From positions 62,001 to 126,000 of the forward strand of contig JAGXIH010000017.1 of NCBI GenBank assembly GCA_024635795.1: 64,000 bases of DNA. Direction: 5' to 3'. This DNA comes from Salegentibacter sp. Lineage in GTDB: Bacteria > Bacteroidota > Bacteroidia > Flavobacteriales > Flavobacteriaceae. Below are positions 47,545 through 56,473 of this stretch, in pieces (positions within the stretch are counted from its first letter, which is position 1; each line of letters starts with the position of its first letter). Position numbers and translations under genes: made by a program. Below the pieces are notes generated by a model. That model was given only the letters and a program-made list of their open reading frames with translations. It did not search any database and had not been told where the DNA came from.

Positions 47545-48819
47545 ATGAATGAACCATTAGCAGAAAGATTACGTCCAAAAAATCTAGATGAATATCTAAG
47601 TCAGCAACATTTGGTAGGTCCAAAAGGTGCCTTGAGACAGCAGATAAAATCGGGAAACATCCCTTCCCTCCTTCTTTGGGGACCACCCGGAGTAGGAAAA
47701 ACAACTCTAGCTAATATTATTTCCAATGAAACCGACCGGCCTTTTTACACTCTTAGTGCTATTAGCAGTGGAGTAAAAGAAGTGCGCGAAGTCATTGAAA
47801 AGGCAAAGAAAAGCGATGGCTTATTCACTACCAAAAACCCCATTCTATTTATCGATGAGATTCATCGTTTCAGCAAATCCCAACAGGATTCACTTTTAGG
47901 GGCTGTTGAAAAAGGTTGGGTCACTTTAATAGGAGCCACAACCGAAAACCCGAGTTTCGAGGTGATCTCCGCATTATTATCCCGTTGCCAGGTTTATATT
48001 CTGAAGCCATTTTCCGAAGAAGACTTAATAGCACTGCTACACCGTGCGATGAAAGAAGACAAGCACATTGCTTCCAGAGAGGTTAAATTAATAGAAACTG
48101 AAGCCCTGATTCGTTTAAGCGGTGGCGATGCACGGAAACTCCTCAACATATTCGAGTTACTCATCAATGCTACGGAAAAAGGTACTGAGATAACTAATAA
48201 ACTCGTTCTGGACAAGGTTCAGCAAAACACGGTGCTTTATGATAAAGCCGGAGAACAGCATTATGATATAGTTTCGGCATTCATAAAATCGATAAGGGGG
48301 AGTGATCCTAACGGGGCCGTTTACTGGCTTGCAAGAATGATAGAAGGCGGCGAGGACGTGAAATTCATCGCCAGAAGATTGCTTATCCTGGCCAGTGAAG
48401 ATATCGGCAATGCCAATCCTACCGCTTTGGTCATCGCCAATAATACTTTTCAGGCAGTAACCACCATCGGATTTCCGGAGAGTCGTATCATTCTTAGCCA
48501 ATGCGCAACATACCTTGCAACCTCTCCAAAAAGTAATGCGGCGTATATGGCCATTAACCAGGCGCAAAGCCTTGTAAAGAAAACCGGTAATCTCTCGGTT
48601 CCACTTGCCATTAGAAATGCTCCAACAAAACTGATGAAAGATATTGGCTACGGAAAGGATTATAAGTACGCTCACAATTATGAAAATAACTTTGCTGAAG
48701 CCGAATTTTTACCCGACGAAATAAAAGGCACCCAATTATACGATCCGGGCAACAACCCACGTGAAAGCTCACAACGGGAATTCTTAAAAAAACGCTGGAA
48801 AACTAAATATAATTATTAG
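47545..48819 (+). CDS. rarA: Replication-associated recombination protein A (RarA/MgsA, AAA+ ATPase)
   Basis: 424 aa. Acts at stalled replication forks. Walker A is [10 protein letters not shown] (about residues 49-58), Walker B is LFIDEIHRF (about 107-115), sensor 1 is [11 protein letters not shown] and the arginine finger follows in SRCQVYIL. The C-terminal tetramerisation region has [29 protein letters not shown]. Length is typical. Its stop codon overlaps the stop of the convergent secreted-protein gene by 4 bases, leaving no room for a terminator. Confidence 0.97.
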   Translation: MNEPLAERLRPKNLDEYLSQQHLVGPKGALRQQIKSGNIPSLLLWGPPGVGKTTLANIISNETDRPFYTLSAISSGVKEVREVIEKAKKSDGLFTTKNPILFIDEIHRFSKSQQDSLLGAVEKGWVTLIGATTENPSFEVISALLSRCQVYILKPFSEEDLIALLHRAMKEDKHIASREVKLIETEALIRLSGGDARKLLNIFELLINATEKGTEITNKLVLDKVQQNTVLYDKAGEQHYDIVSAFIKSIRGSDPNGAVYWLARMIEGGEDVKFIARRLLILASEDIGNANPTALVIANNTFQAVTTIGFPESRIILSQCATYLATSPKSNAAYMAINQAQSLVKKTGNLSVPLAIRNAPTKLMKDIGYGKDYKYAHNYENNFAEAEFLPDEIKGTQLYDPGNNPRESSQREFLKKRWKTKYNY

Positions 48820-49664
48820 TCGTTTTTCACCTTGTAGATGGTTTTTACAGAAGCTCCTTTACTGACATCAAAATGTTCTACCACGAGATCCCCATTCTCG
48901 GAAAAAGTAGCGATTCCCTGTTTGGTAACCGAATTATAGATGAAACTTCCGCCCTCCTGGGAACGTATAAGCAAAGCAAAGGGTTCATTCATGCCTTTTT
49001 GATAAAGGGCATAGCCATTTTCATTTTCCTGAAGTTGTAAATGGGTTCCGTCTTTTTCGAAATTGAGGGTTCCGGGTTCTTTTTCTTTAGAAATTTTTTC
49101 ACTTTGAACAACTATTTTGGGCTTTTCAGCGAGCTCGGGAGTTTGGTTTTCTTTTTGGAGCCTATCAACAGGAACCTGTCCCACCACAACTACTTCAGGA
49201 GTTTCAGGGGCAACAGGAGCTTCGGGGGAAACATCAGGTTCATAGTTATAATTCAAAACTTCCACCGATTCGAATGCCTGCCTTAAAGCTTCGTGCCAGG
49301 CCGTTTTATAATCTTTTTCTCTGCTTGTCCCATCTTCAGAAGTAAAAATGAGATTTCCGCGACAATCCTCGAGGGTAATACGCATTCGGGTGGTAAAAAG
49401 GCCGGAATCCTCAACAACATTCGCATCAAGACCAAGACAATTATCGCGTTGCAGGTCTTCCGGGCGGCTTTCTTTGTTCATCAGGGTTTCAAATCCTTCT
49501 CTTTCAAAAAGAAATTTCAATAAAGAATTTAGCTGATACTGGTTTTTATCCTTTGAGAATTCAAAGCTTTCAGGAATAATTATGTATTTATATTCATTAA
49601 GATTTTGGGCCTTCAGGCCTGAAAAACTAAAAAGTATAAGAAGTAAAAAAAGCAGTTTTTTCAT
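48816..49664 (-). CDS. Secreted protein of unknown function
   Basis: 282 aa. A signal peptide (about 1-19, SGLKAQ) is followed by a mixed alpha/beta domain (about 20-140) with two Cys residues (DNCLG, LEDCRG) that could form a disulfide. A Pro/Glu/Val-rich linker (about 145-205) and a C-terminal beta-rich part (TLNFEKDGTHLQLQENENGYALYQKG) complete it. I do not recognise a domain. It is the last gene of a three-gene run with a DUF5723 barrel (11 bases upstream) and a lipoprotein, all exported. It converges on rarA with overlapping stop codons. Confidence 0.78.
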   Translation of the reverse strand: MKKLLFLLLILFSFSGLKAQNLNEYKYIIIPESFEFSKDKNQYQLNSLLKFLFEREGFETLMNKESRPEDLQRDNCLGLDANVVEDSGLFTTRMRITLEDCRGNLIFTSEDGTSREKDYKTAWHEALRQAFESVEVLNYNYEPDVSPEAPVAPETPEVVVVGQVPVDRLQKENQTPELAEKPKIVVQSEKISKEKEPGTLNFEKDGTHLQLQENENGYALYQKGMNEPFALLIRSQEGGSFIYNSVTKQGIATFSENGDLVVEHFDVSKGASVKTIYKVKND

Positions 49665-49675
49665 AGCATTTTATT

Positions 49676-51067
49676 TTAAAGATCTTTAAAGACCATTTGC
49701 AATCCTAATTGTACCGAAGTGCTCCTGGCCTTTGCCAGGTTGCGAAACCCCAGTAAATTATTAGCTGCAAGATAGATATTAAATTTATTAAAAGTCACCG
49801 AATACATCAACCCGAAATTGGCAAGAGAATAGTCATCTAAAGTATGCGCAATCCTGAAACGCTGTTTATCGGTAAGTTTTTTATCCCAGTAAGTGGTAAA
49901 GGCATACACCAATCCGCGTGGGCGCAAAACCCCTGCCAGATTCATTCCTATCTGGTTCATAAATCTAACCTTGTTAACCGTTAGGTAGTTACAAGGAAGG
50001 TAAGCCTGACCGAACCCGTATTCTATAGCCAGATTGAATTTCGCCGGGCGCCATGTGATATAAGCTTCATTATAAGTTTTATCAACCAGATTTGTTTTCA
50101 CTTGATTTTCAAAATCATCCCAATAAGGTATTGTGCTTCCTGAGTCCGGAAAAAGCGGTTCCAGCCCATCGGTTTGATAGGAACCGTAATAGTGATAACT
50201 TTCAACATCATCGCGTTGAAACATTAAGCCTATATCCTGAACCGAAGCAGATGCTACAAATTGTTCAGTTACAACATAACTCAAGCCTAAATCCAGACCT
50301 AAGCCCACATTTCCACCAAAAAAAGAACGTTTTAGTAATTCGGCAGTCGCATTTTGGACATTCATATCTTTTACTGAAGCAAAGCCTGAAGTATTGACCA
50401 GAACATCCATATTTTCAACAATGTGCCGATATTTATTGGGACCTTGGGGCGTTGTAATTGTGGAAAATGTTCCTGTATTACTGGTACTTTCAACATTGAA
50501 GATACCAGAATACAATTTCCCCCGAACACCAACAGTGAGCTGCTCATCAAACTTATGGTTAAGCCCAAGATGATAAACCGTCAATATCTCTCCGGTAAAG
50601 GCTGCCTGGGAAAAATCAAATGTGTCATTGATGTAATTTGCATTGCCTTCATTAACCAGAATGGCAAGATCTTTTGGGAAATAGGAGAAAAAATCCAGTT
50701 CCTGGTAAATTCCGGTTGAGAGATAATTTCTTTTGTCCAGCTTCCAGCCCAGGGAAATGATCTCCACCTGCTCATTAGCGGTGAAATGGTCATAAGAAGT
50801 CATGCTGTGCATTGCTTCTCTTATTCGGGTATTGATGTTAGTCCCATCATTTCTGAAAATATCGTGCAGGCTAACCCCACTGGTCCCGGCCGAAAAATGA
50901 ATTTGAGAAAGGAATGGCAAACCAACATGCCCAATGAAATCTATTTGTGTTCCCGGATTAAGCATCAGGCTTTGTGGAAGATCATCAACATTATAAAGCA
51001 GGGGTTTATTTTGTGCCGAAAGCAGTGAGAAACAAAACAAGAATGTGATAAGTGGCCAGCATCGCAT
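49676..51067 (-). CDS. DUF5723-type outer-membrane beta-barrel protein
   Basis: 463 aa. A signal peptide (about 1-18, SLLSAQ) is followed by QSLMLNPGTQIDFIGHVGLPFLSQIHFSAG, typical of this Bacteroidota family. Long alternating beta strands then run through the protein (GLGLDLGLSYVV, FNLAIEYGFGQAYL, VLRPRGLVYAFTTYWD), ending with SVQLGLQMVFKDL. The predicted fold resembles FadL/PorV-like barrels. The function is unknown. It starts 2 bases after a lipoprotein gene and is followed after 11 bases by a secreted protein gene. Confidence 0.82.
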   Translation of the reverse strand: MRCWPLITFLFCFSLLSAQNKPLLYNVDDLPQSLMLNPGTQIDFIGHVGLPFLSQIHFSAGTSGVSLHDIFRNDGTNINTRIREAMHSMTSYDHFTANEQVEIISLGWKLDKRNYLSTGIYQELDFFSYFPKDLAILVNEGNANYINDTFDFSQAAFTGEILTVYHLGLNHKFDEQLTVGVRGKLYSGIFNVESTSNTGTFSTITTPQGPNKYRHIVENMDVLVNTSGFASVKDMNVQNATAELLKRSFFGGNVGLGLDLGLSYVVTEQFVASASVQDIGLMFQRDDVESYHYYGSYQTDGLEPLFPDSGSTIPYWDDFENQVKTNLVDKTYNEAYITWRPAKFNLAIEYGFGQAYLPCNYLTVNKVRFMNQIGMNLAGVLRPRGLVYAFTTYWDKKLTDKQRFRIAHTLDDYSLANFGLMYSVTFNKFNIYLAANNLLGFRNLAKARSTSVQLGLQMVFKDL

Positions 51068-51069
51068 AC

Positions 51070-51618
51070 CTAAAAATCAAACTTAAATAATCCCGTTGAT
51101 GCAAATTCCAGTTCTCCACTTGTCGGAGGGGAATGGGCTTCTATTGTAACCTCCATCTGTATAGAATTTCTAATCAAATGTATCTGGGCTTCTTCAATGG
51201 GTTCTGTATGCTCAGTTATTTCAGGATTGCCAGAACTTCCGGCCGCAATTGTATATGGAATAGAAAGCTGTTCTACTCCTGCATTTGAAAGAAATCTTAT
51301 AGTATGTGAAAATTCTTGCGGAAAAGTATTACTATGGCTGAAAAAAAATTCTACCTCGGTGAGATCATCCTGAATATAATCATCGTCAAGAAATTCCAGT
51401 CGTACCACATCCTTGATTATCGGTTGAAAAGTCCCGGTAGCATCATAAAAATCGTTGTAGTCAACATCATAAATAAGTAAGTCAACATTAATATCTGGAC
51501 TTAGACCAATTTCCTCTGCCTGGTCCAGATCGATATCCTTCACACACCCGGTTAGAACCACGCAACAAGCAAGGCACAGGACAACTTTATTAATTCCCGG
51601 GATTAAAGACATCAGCAT
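51070..51618 (-). CDS. Lipoprotein of unknown function
   Basis: 182 aa. Lipoprotein signal with the lipobox LTGC at about residues 22-25. The mature part is acidic and beta-rich, with an immunoglobulin-like pattern (DINVDLLIYDVDYNDFYD, VEFFFSHSNTFPQEF, QMEVTIEAHSPPTSGELEF). No named domain was recognised. It is the first of three adjacent exported-protein genes and ends 2 bases before the DUF5723 barrel gene, which suggests a shared complex in the outer membrane. Confidence 0.78.
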   Translation of the reverse strand: MLMSLIPGINKVVLCLACCVVLTGCVKDIDLDQAEEIGLSPDINVDLLIYDVDYNDFYDATGTFQPIIKDVVRLEFLDDDYIQDDLTEVEFFFSHSNTFPQEFSHTIRFLSNAGVEQLSIPYTIAAGSSGNPEITEHTEPIEEAQIHLIRNSIQMEVTIEAHSPPTSGELEFASTGLFKFDF

Positions 51619-51667
51619 TGATTTTGGGGAGCACTAACCTCTAAACGAAATTAACAAACAATTATTA

Positions 51668-52357
51668 CTAAAGATAATCTCTTAGTTCATTTAACGTTTG
51701 AATTTGTCTTCCATCGATTTTTTCCTTCTTTCTGTAGTAATCAAAGTAAATGGTGCTCATCCCAAAGTCGTGCGCGCCTTTTACATCGGCAACAAGATTA
51801 TCACCTATCATAAGGCTTTTAGAGGGATGGGCGCTGGCTTTGTTTAAGGCAGTTTCAAAGATTAGGGAATGAGGTTTTTTTACGCCGGCTTCTTCTGAAG
51901 TGGTTACGGTAGCAAAGAATTTACTTATGCCGGAATTATGGAGTTTTTTATGCTGAACCTCTTCAAACCCGTTGGTAATAATATGAAGCTGGTAGTTAGT
52001 TTCAAGGTAATTAAGTATTTCCAGACTTCCGTCGAGCAAATGGTTATTTTCGGGTAAAAATTCTATGTATTCTATAGAAAGTTCTTCAATGGTTCCAGCT
52101 GAAGTTTCCATTTTAAGCAATTCGAAACTATCCTTCAATCGCCCAATGCGCAAATCGTCCTTGCTCACCTGGTTGTCCCGGTATAACTCCCAGTATTTGT
52201 AATTCACCGGCATATAAACCTCTAGAAAATCCTCGATTTTTATAGAGATTTTTCTTCTGCTGAACATCTGCTGAAATGCAAGAGCCGAGTTTTTATCGAA
52301 ATCCCACAGGGTATGGTCAAGGTCAAAATAAATATGCTCTATATCATTTAATTTCAT
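51668..52357 (-). CDS. yjjG: YjjG-type HAD nucleotidase
   Basis: 229 aa. HAD phosphatase with the nucleophile motif YFDLDHTLWDFDKNS (about residues 10-24), motif II in IITNGFEEVQ, the motif III Lys in GVKKPHSLIF, and MIGDNLVADVKGAHDFGM. YjjG-type enzymes remove phosphate from non-canonical pyrimidine nucleotides and act as house-cleaning enzymes. The start overlaps the end of the deacetylase-like gene by 14 bases, so the two are coupled. It precedes the exported-protein trio by 49 bases. Confidence 0.9.
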   Translation of the reverse strand: MKLNDIEHIYFDLDHTLWDFDKNSALAFQQMFSRRKISIKIEDFLEVYMPVNYKYWELYRDNQVSKDDLRIGRLKDSFELLKMETSAGTIEELSIEYIEFLPENNHLLDGSLEILNYLETNYQLHIITNGFEEVQHKKLHNSGISKFFATVTTSEEAGVKKPHSLIFETALNKASAHPSKSLMIGDNLVADVKGAHDFGMSTIYFDYYRKKEKIDGRQIQTLNELRDYL

Positions 52358-53633
52358 GAATCTGTTTTAGAAATGAATAATATAGTTCTTTATCTGAATA
52401 ATCAGAAAAATCCTGATTTTTAAATACCGCATTAAAATTCCCTTCCACCGCTTTCACGTCTTGCAGCATTTTAGCAACTTCACTTTTCATTTTGCCGGTT
52501 GATTCCTTCTCCAGGACATTTGAATTCAATGCATAAGGATGAATTTTTAAAGGCGTAGTGACTTCCGTATTGATATCGTAAAACAAAAATGGGGTGCAAG
52601 TACCGGCTCTAAATCCGTGGGTTTCGGGATAACCCATAGAATAATCGTCGGGAATTTCCAGCTCGGTTAGGTTAATATAATGCTCGGGAAGACTAAGGTT
52701 ATATTTGCTATTCAATACTGCTTGAAGGGGAGAATGGATAATATCTTCCAGCCTGAGTTTTTCCTTTCTAAGGGTCTTAATATTTCGCAATGCATAATAA
52801 CCTAGTAGCAAACCAACTTTGGTATAATCTGCCACATATTTGATAACAGATCTATGCGGCAACCTGTTGGGATTAATATTGCGATCATGAACCGTAAAAT
52901 CACTCAGCTGAAACAAAAACATCAACTTTAAATCGTGTTGTTTTATAAGTAGAATTAAGTCTTCAAAAATATTAAAAGGGTCTTTTTTGGGCCCCAATAA
53001 TACCTGGATTCTATCCAATGCCTTTCCGAACTGAAGTTTCACCAGGTCCATTAGCATCCCAACAAGGCTTCTTACAAATCCTTTATTCCGGTAGCTAAAG
53101 GCATGTTCTACACAAATAATAGATTGTACAGAATAACTCCGATTTTTTTCATTTAGATCAGGGAAGCGCTGCTTAAGGACTTCACGGAACTTATAGACCC
53201 AAACATCTACCACAGGCTTTTGGAGAAAACCCTCCTGCTCTGCCAGACTTTCAGAAGCTGGAAAACGCCCATAATCATCCTTAACGTGCGGTAAATATTC
53301 CTCATACCTGCTCAACAAATAAAAGGAAGCAGCAAAAATATCAAAAGGAAGGTCACTCTTCTCGGTGGCGGGAAAAAAGCAAAAACTCTCTCCCCAGGGT
53401 TGAACTTTGATCTCTACTTCAGATAGTCCCTGCTCCATCAACAAACCCGTATTCTGAATAAAAAGCTCATTACCGAGGGCTTGTTTTCCGTAGGAAAGTT
53501 TCATTCCATCATGCGCTATAAATTCTTCTATTTTTGAAGTAAACCTGATAGAAATCCCGAGCATATTGGTGCAAATATGCTTAAAAATGTAGATGATTCT
53601 GGGGGTGATTTTCTGGGTATAAATTAAAAGCAT
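52344..53633 (-). CDS. NodB-fold polysaccharide-deacetylase-like protein (DUF7033-type N-terminus), probably inactive
   Basis: 429 aa. The start MLLIYTQKITPRIIYIFKHI and the N-terminal domain with ASFYLLSRYEEYLPH match Bacteroidota deacetylase-like proteins. FRAGTCTPFLFYDI near residue 341 is the conserved C-terminal motif. However, the residues that hold the metal in active members are replaced: the DVD-type motif reads ICVEHAF (about 173-179), the GIHPSY-type motif reads GLLLGY (274-279), and the SRQH-type motif reads NSKY (308-311). It is probably a pseudoenzyme. It lies 9 bases after radC and overlaps yjjG by 14 bases. Confidence 0.85.
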   Translation of the reverse strand: MLLIYTQKITPRIIYIFKHICTNMLGISIRFTSKIEEFIAHDGMKLSYGKQALGNELFIQNTGLLMEQGLSEVEIKVQPWGESFCFFPATEKSDLPFDIFAASFYLLSRYEEYLPHVKDDYGRFPASESLAEQEGFLQKPVVDVWVYKFREVLKQRFPDLNEKNRSYSVQSIICVEHAFSYRNKGFVRSLVGMLMDLVKLQFGKALDRIQVLLGPKKDPFNIFEDLILLIKQHDLKLMFLFQLSDFTVHDRNINPNRLPHRSVIKYVADYTKVGLLLGYYALRNIKTLRKEKLRLEDIIHSPLQAVLNSKYNLSLPEHYINLTELEIPDDYSMGYPETHGFRAGTCTPFLFYDINTEVTTPLKIHPYALNSNVLEKESTGKMKSEVAKMLQDVKAVEGNFNAVFKNQDFSDYSDKELYYSFLKQIHEIK

Positions 53634-53642
53634 TCCTGGGTT

Positions 53643-54344
53643 TTATAGCACACCTTCATCGGCAAAGCTAAAATAGGAGTTTTCGGTTACAATCACATGG
53701 TCCAGCACTTTAATATCCAGACTTTGGGCTGCGGCCTTTAATTTTCGCGTGAGTTGTTTATCGGGTTCACTCGCGAGCAAAGTTCCGGAAGGATGATTAT
53801 GCACCAGAATGAGTGATGTAGCCGAGAGTTCCAGGGCTTTCTTAAGCGTTAAGCGTACATCTACCAAAGTACCGGTTATCCCACCTTTACTGAGTTGAAG
53901 TTGTTCAATTACTTTATTGGAATTATTTAGGTAAATGATCCAGAATTCTTCGTGCGGAAGTTCTCCAATTACCGGTTGCATCAATTCAAAAACCGATGCA
54001 CTTGAGGTTATTTTCTTTCGCTCAAGGGCTTCCTCGATGCGGCGGCGGCGTCCCAATTCCAGTGCAGCGATTATGCTAACAGCTTTGGCTGGTCCCACGC
54101 CTTTAAAATTACAAAGCTGTTGAACGGAAAGCTTTCCCAATTCGCTTAAATTATTCTTTCCGGAGGCCAGGATGCGTTTACTGAGCTGCACGGCACTTTC
54201 ATTAGGACTGCCCGACCCTATAAGAATGGCGATCAATTCAGCATCACTAAGGCTTAATTTACCTTTTTGAAGCAGTTTTTCGCGGGGACGATCATCTTCG
54301 GCCCATTGTTTAATGCTGAAATTTGTTTGCTGTTCGTTTTCCAT
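53643..54344 (-). CDS. radC: RadC family protein (JAB/MPN metalloprotease-like)
   Basis: 233 aa. An N-terminal helix-hairpin-helix region (LCNFKGVGPAKAVSIIAALELGRR) precedes the JAB domain with the zinc motif LVHNHPSGTLLASEPD (about residues 179-194) and an upstream Glu. Named for DNA repair, but the real role of the family is uncertain. It begins the run radC - deacetylase-like - yjjG. A near-consensus -7 box (TATCTTTA, 54352-54359) lies just before the start. Confidence 0.95.
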   Translation of the reverse strand: MENEQQTNFSIKQWAEDDRPREKLLQKGKLSLSDAELIAILIGSGSPNESAVQLSKRILASGKNNLSELGKLSVQQLCNFKGVGPAKAVSIIAALELGRRRRIEEALERKKITSSASVFELMQPVIGELPHEEFWIIYLNNSNKVIEQLQLSKGGITGTLVDVRLTLKKALELSATSLILVHNHPSGTLLASEPDKQLTRKLKAAAQSLDIKVLDHVIVTENSYFSFADEGVL

Positions 54345-54419
54345 CGTCTGCTAAAGATAAAAAATACTTTTATATCCCTAACAATTTGACTGAAATTGAG
54401 TTACTTATGAAGTATTCTT

Positions 54420-55343
54420 CTAAATTTTCACAGCATCCTGAAAGTCGATGATCGCTTCATAGAAATCATCCTCATCAATTCCCATATGCTGGCATATCCA
54501 TTTTGCTCCGGCGAGATTATTCATATTTTCTGCTCCGGAAAACTCCAGGGGCATTTCCCCTTCAGGTGTATCAAGGATAAAAGTATCATCTTCTATATGA
54601 TATTCGGGTGTGGAATAGGGATGTTTTCTAATTGGATTTTCAGTATTTTCAGCGAGTTCCTTCACCTTTTCATCTTCTTGGTTATAAACCAGGATTCCGC
54701 CATTTACTATTGAAGTAATAAAAATTTGAAACTGCTCAACGTAATCTTCCAAAGTTGGAAAATTATTAGTTTGCTCTTTATCAATCCCGCTAAGCAAGGC
54801 GATATTAGGCTGGTATAAGTGAAATTTAGGTCGGTGATCAATTGCTGAAGCAGAAGATTCATCACCTTCTATCACTATAAAATCATTTTCCTTGGTAAGA
54901 TGCAGCGTATTTTCAAAACCTGATACCGGTGTCTGAAGCATATAATCCACCTCTTTATTGTGATATTTCATCACGTGAAGAATCATTGCCGTGATGGTGG
55001 TGTTACCTTGGCTCCCCGAGATAACCACACGGGTTTTATCCCGTGTTAATTCAAACATAAACTCAGCAAAGGAATATATCTTTGTTCCAAGTTCTTGAGC
55101 GCGTTTTAATTCGGGATTATCCATTTTAGGCTCCATCCCCAGGACAACGGCGTCTAAGTTTGAATTTATCTTCTCCTGGAACCAACCGGATTCTTTTGGA
55201 TAAAGCTGATCTTTTTCCAGGGTGATTTTTGAGGGAAGGTCAATAACATAATCGCTTCCGCTAATTTGATATCCTTTGTTCTGGAGGGCAATGGCAAGGT
55301 TTTGCATTGCACTTTCACCAATCCCGATAAAGTGCAGATTCAT
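54420..55343 (-). CDS. Mur-ligase-like protein, truncated and lacking the P-loop Lys (probable pseudoenzyme)
   Basis: 307 aa, resembling the N-terminal and central domains of Mpl/MurC-type ligases. The start MNLHFIGIGESAMQNLAIAL matches, but the nucleotide loop GxHGKTT reads GSQGNTT (110-116). The catalytic DHIN-type motif is replaced by KEQTN (189-193), and EGDEY reads EGDES. Normal relatives are about 450 aa; this one stops right after the central domain, and only 75 bases separate it from radC, so the C-terminal domain is missing. The frame is otherwise intact and well conserved, arguing against simple decay. A scaffold or regulatory role is possible. Confidence 0.85.
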   Translation of the reverse strand: MNLHFIGIGESAMQNLAIALQNKGYQISGSDYVIDLPSKITLEKDQLYPKESGWFQEKINSNLDAVVLGMEPKMDNPELKRAQELGTKIYSFAEFMFELTRDKTRVVISGSQGNTTITAMILHVMKYHNKEVDYMLQTPVSGFENTLHLTKENDFIVIEGDESSASAIDHRPKFHLYQPNIALLSGIDKEQTNNFPTLEDYVEQFQIFITSIVNGGILVYNQEDEKVKELAENTENPIRKHPYSTPEYHIEDDTFILDTPEGEMPLEFSGAENMNNLAGAKWICQHMGIDEDDFYEAIIDFQDAVKI

Positions 55344-55396
55344 AAAGCTGAAATTTTCTGCAAATATACTATTTCCAACCTGAAGAATAAGGGAAA

Positions 55397-56275
55397 TTAC
55401 ATTTGAAGAATTCGCATTTTCTCTTTTTCAGCCTCAGGAAAAATAACTTTATGATTAAGGGCCAGATTGATATTTTTAAGTGCTTCCTCCCTATTGTTTT
55501 GGGAGGCTTTAATTCGGGCCAGGTGCAAATAAGCAAAAGCCGGAGAATTCAAATCCTTATAGCTGTAATTTGCAATATATCTTTCCAGAAATTCTGAAGC
55601 CTTGTCGGGATAAACATTTAAAACAGCTGCCCTTTCCCCCAATTCAAAATTGACATGATTTCTGGTAACAAGGCTAGGATTCTTTTCTGCGACCTTAAAC
55701 GCTTTCCCTATTTCTTGCTGTAAGGCTTCAGGCTCTTCCTCAATTTTATAGATATGTGCTTTGGCCAAATGTGCATCTACCTTATTAATCTCCTCAAGTT
55801 CTTTTACGTGTTCCATAGCAGCATTTTTCCCACCCCCTAGAATTGAAGGAATTTGCATGTAAAATTCTACCAGAGCCCGCCTTACTTCAGCATGTTTAGG
55901 ATCAATCCTGGCTGCGGTTAGTAATGATCTTTTCATTTCAGGGACTAAGAGCGCTGCCTGAAATTGAGAACCTTCGAGGGCTTTCATACCAAGGGCCCCG
56001 CCTAATTTAAAGTTATACTCGGCAGAATCAGGGTTCTTATCTACAAGATCACGGTAATATTCAATGGCTTTATCCCAATTCTTATTAAAGCTGGCTATAT
56101 CACCTAATAAATCGATAGCCTCTTCTTTTTCTTTGTATTCCAGCAAAATATTCTTTGCCTGCTGAATCTCTCCCTTTTGGAGTAATTCCACCCCAACTTC
56201 AAATGACCTTTGAGCAATAGCAAAAGATGGAAGTACGATCAACGCCATGAAAAATCCTATAAAAAGTTTACTCAT
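55397..56275 (-). CDS. Exported TPR-repeat protein
   Basis: 292 aa. A signal peptide (about 1-21, SFAIAQ) is followed by helical tetratricopeptide-like repeats: GDIASFNKNWDKAIEYYRDLVDKNPDSAEYNFKLG (about 52-86), SLLTAARIDPKHAEVRRAL and PAFAYLHLARIKASQNNREEALKNINLAL. It probably acts in periplasmic protein-protein interactions. It is 53 bases upstream of the Mur-ligase-like gene on the same strand and divergent from the adhesin gene. Confidence 0.86.
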   Translation of the reverse strand: MSKLFIGFFMALIVLPSFAIAQRSFEVGVELLQKGEIQQAKNILLEYKEKEEAIDLLGDIASFNKNWDKAIEYYRDLVDKNPDSAEYNFKLGGALGMKALEGSQFQAALLVPEMKRSLLTAARIDPKHAEVRRALVEFYMQIPSILGGGKNAAMEHVKELEEINKVDAHLAKAHIYKIEEEPEALQQEIGKAFKVAEKNPSLVTRNHVNFELGERAAVLNVYPDKASEFLERYIANYSYKDLNSPAFAYLHLARIKASQNNREEALKNINLALNHKVIFPEAEKEKMRILQM

Positions 56276-56473
56276 ATATTAAAATTTTCCTAAATTTAGA
56301 CAATATTATTACAATTTTGAAGTCCCGAAATTCTAACAACTTCACAAAACGACCTATTAATGCTAATAAATGTTAAACTAGCATACAATAAGACTGCCAA
56401 TGTTAAAAATAATTTTAATATTTGTGCTACTTAAATCATTTTAAAATCTAATATTTAAATTAACACCTAGCCT

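Noticed and set aside
48157-48675. 172-aa minus-strand frame opposite rarA
   Set aside because: Entirely antisense to a well-supported ATPase gene, with no motif or start signal.
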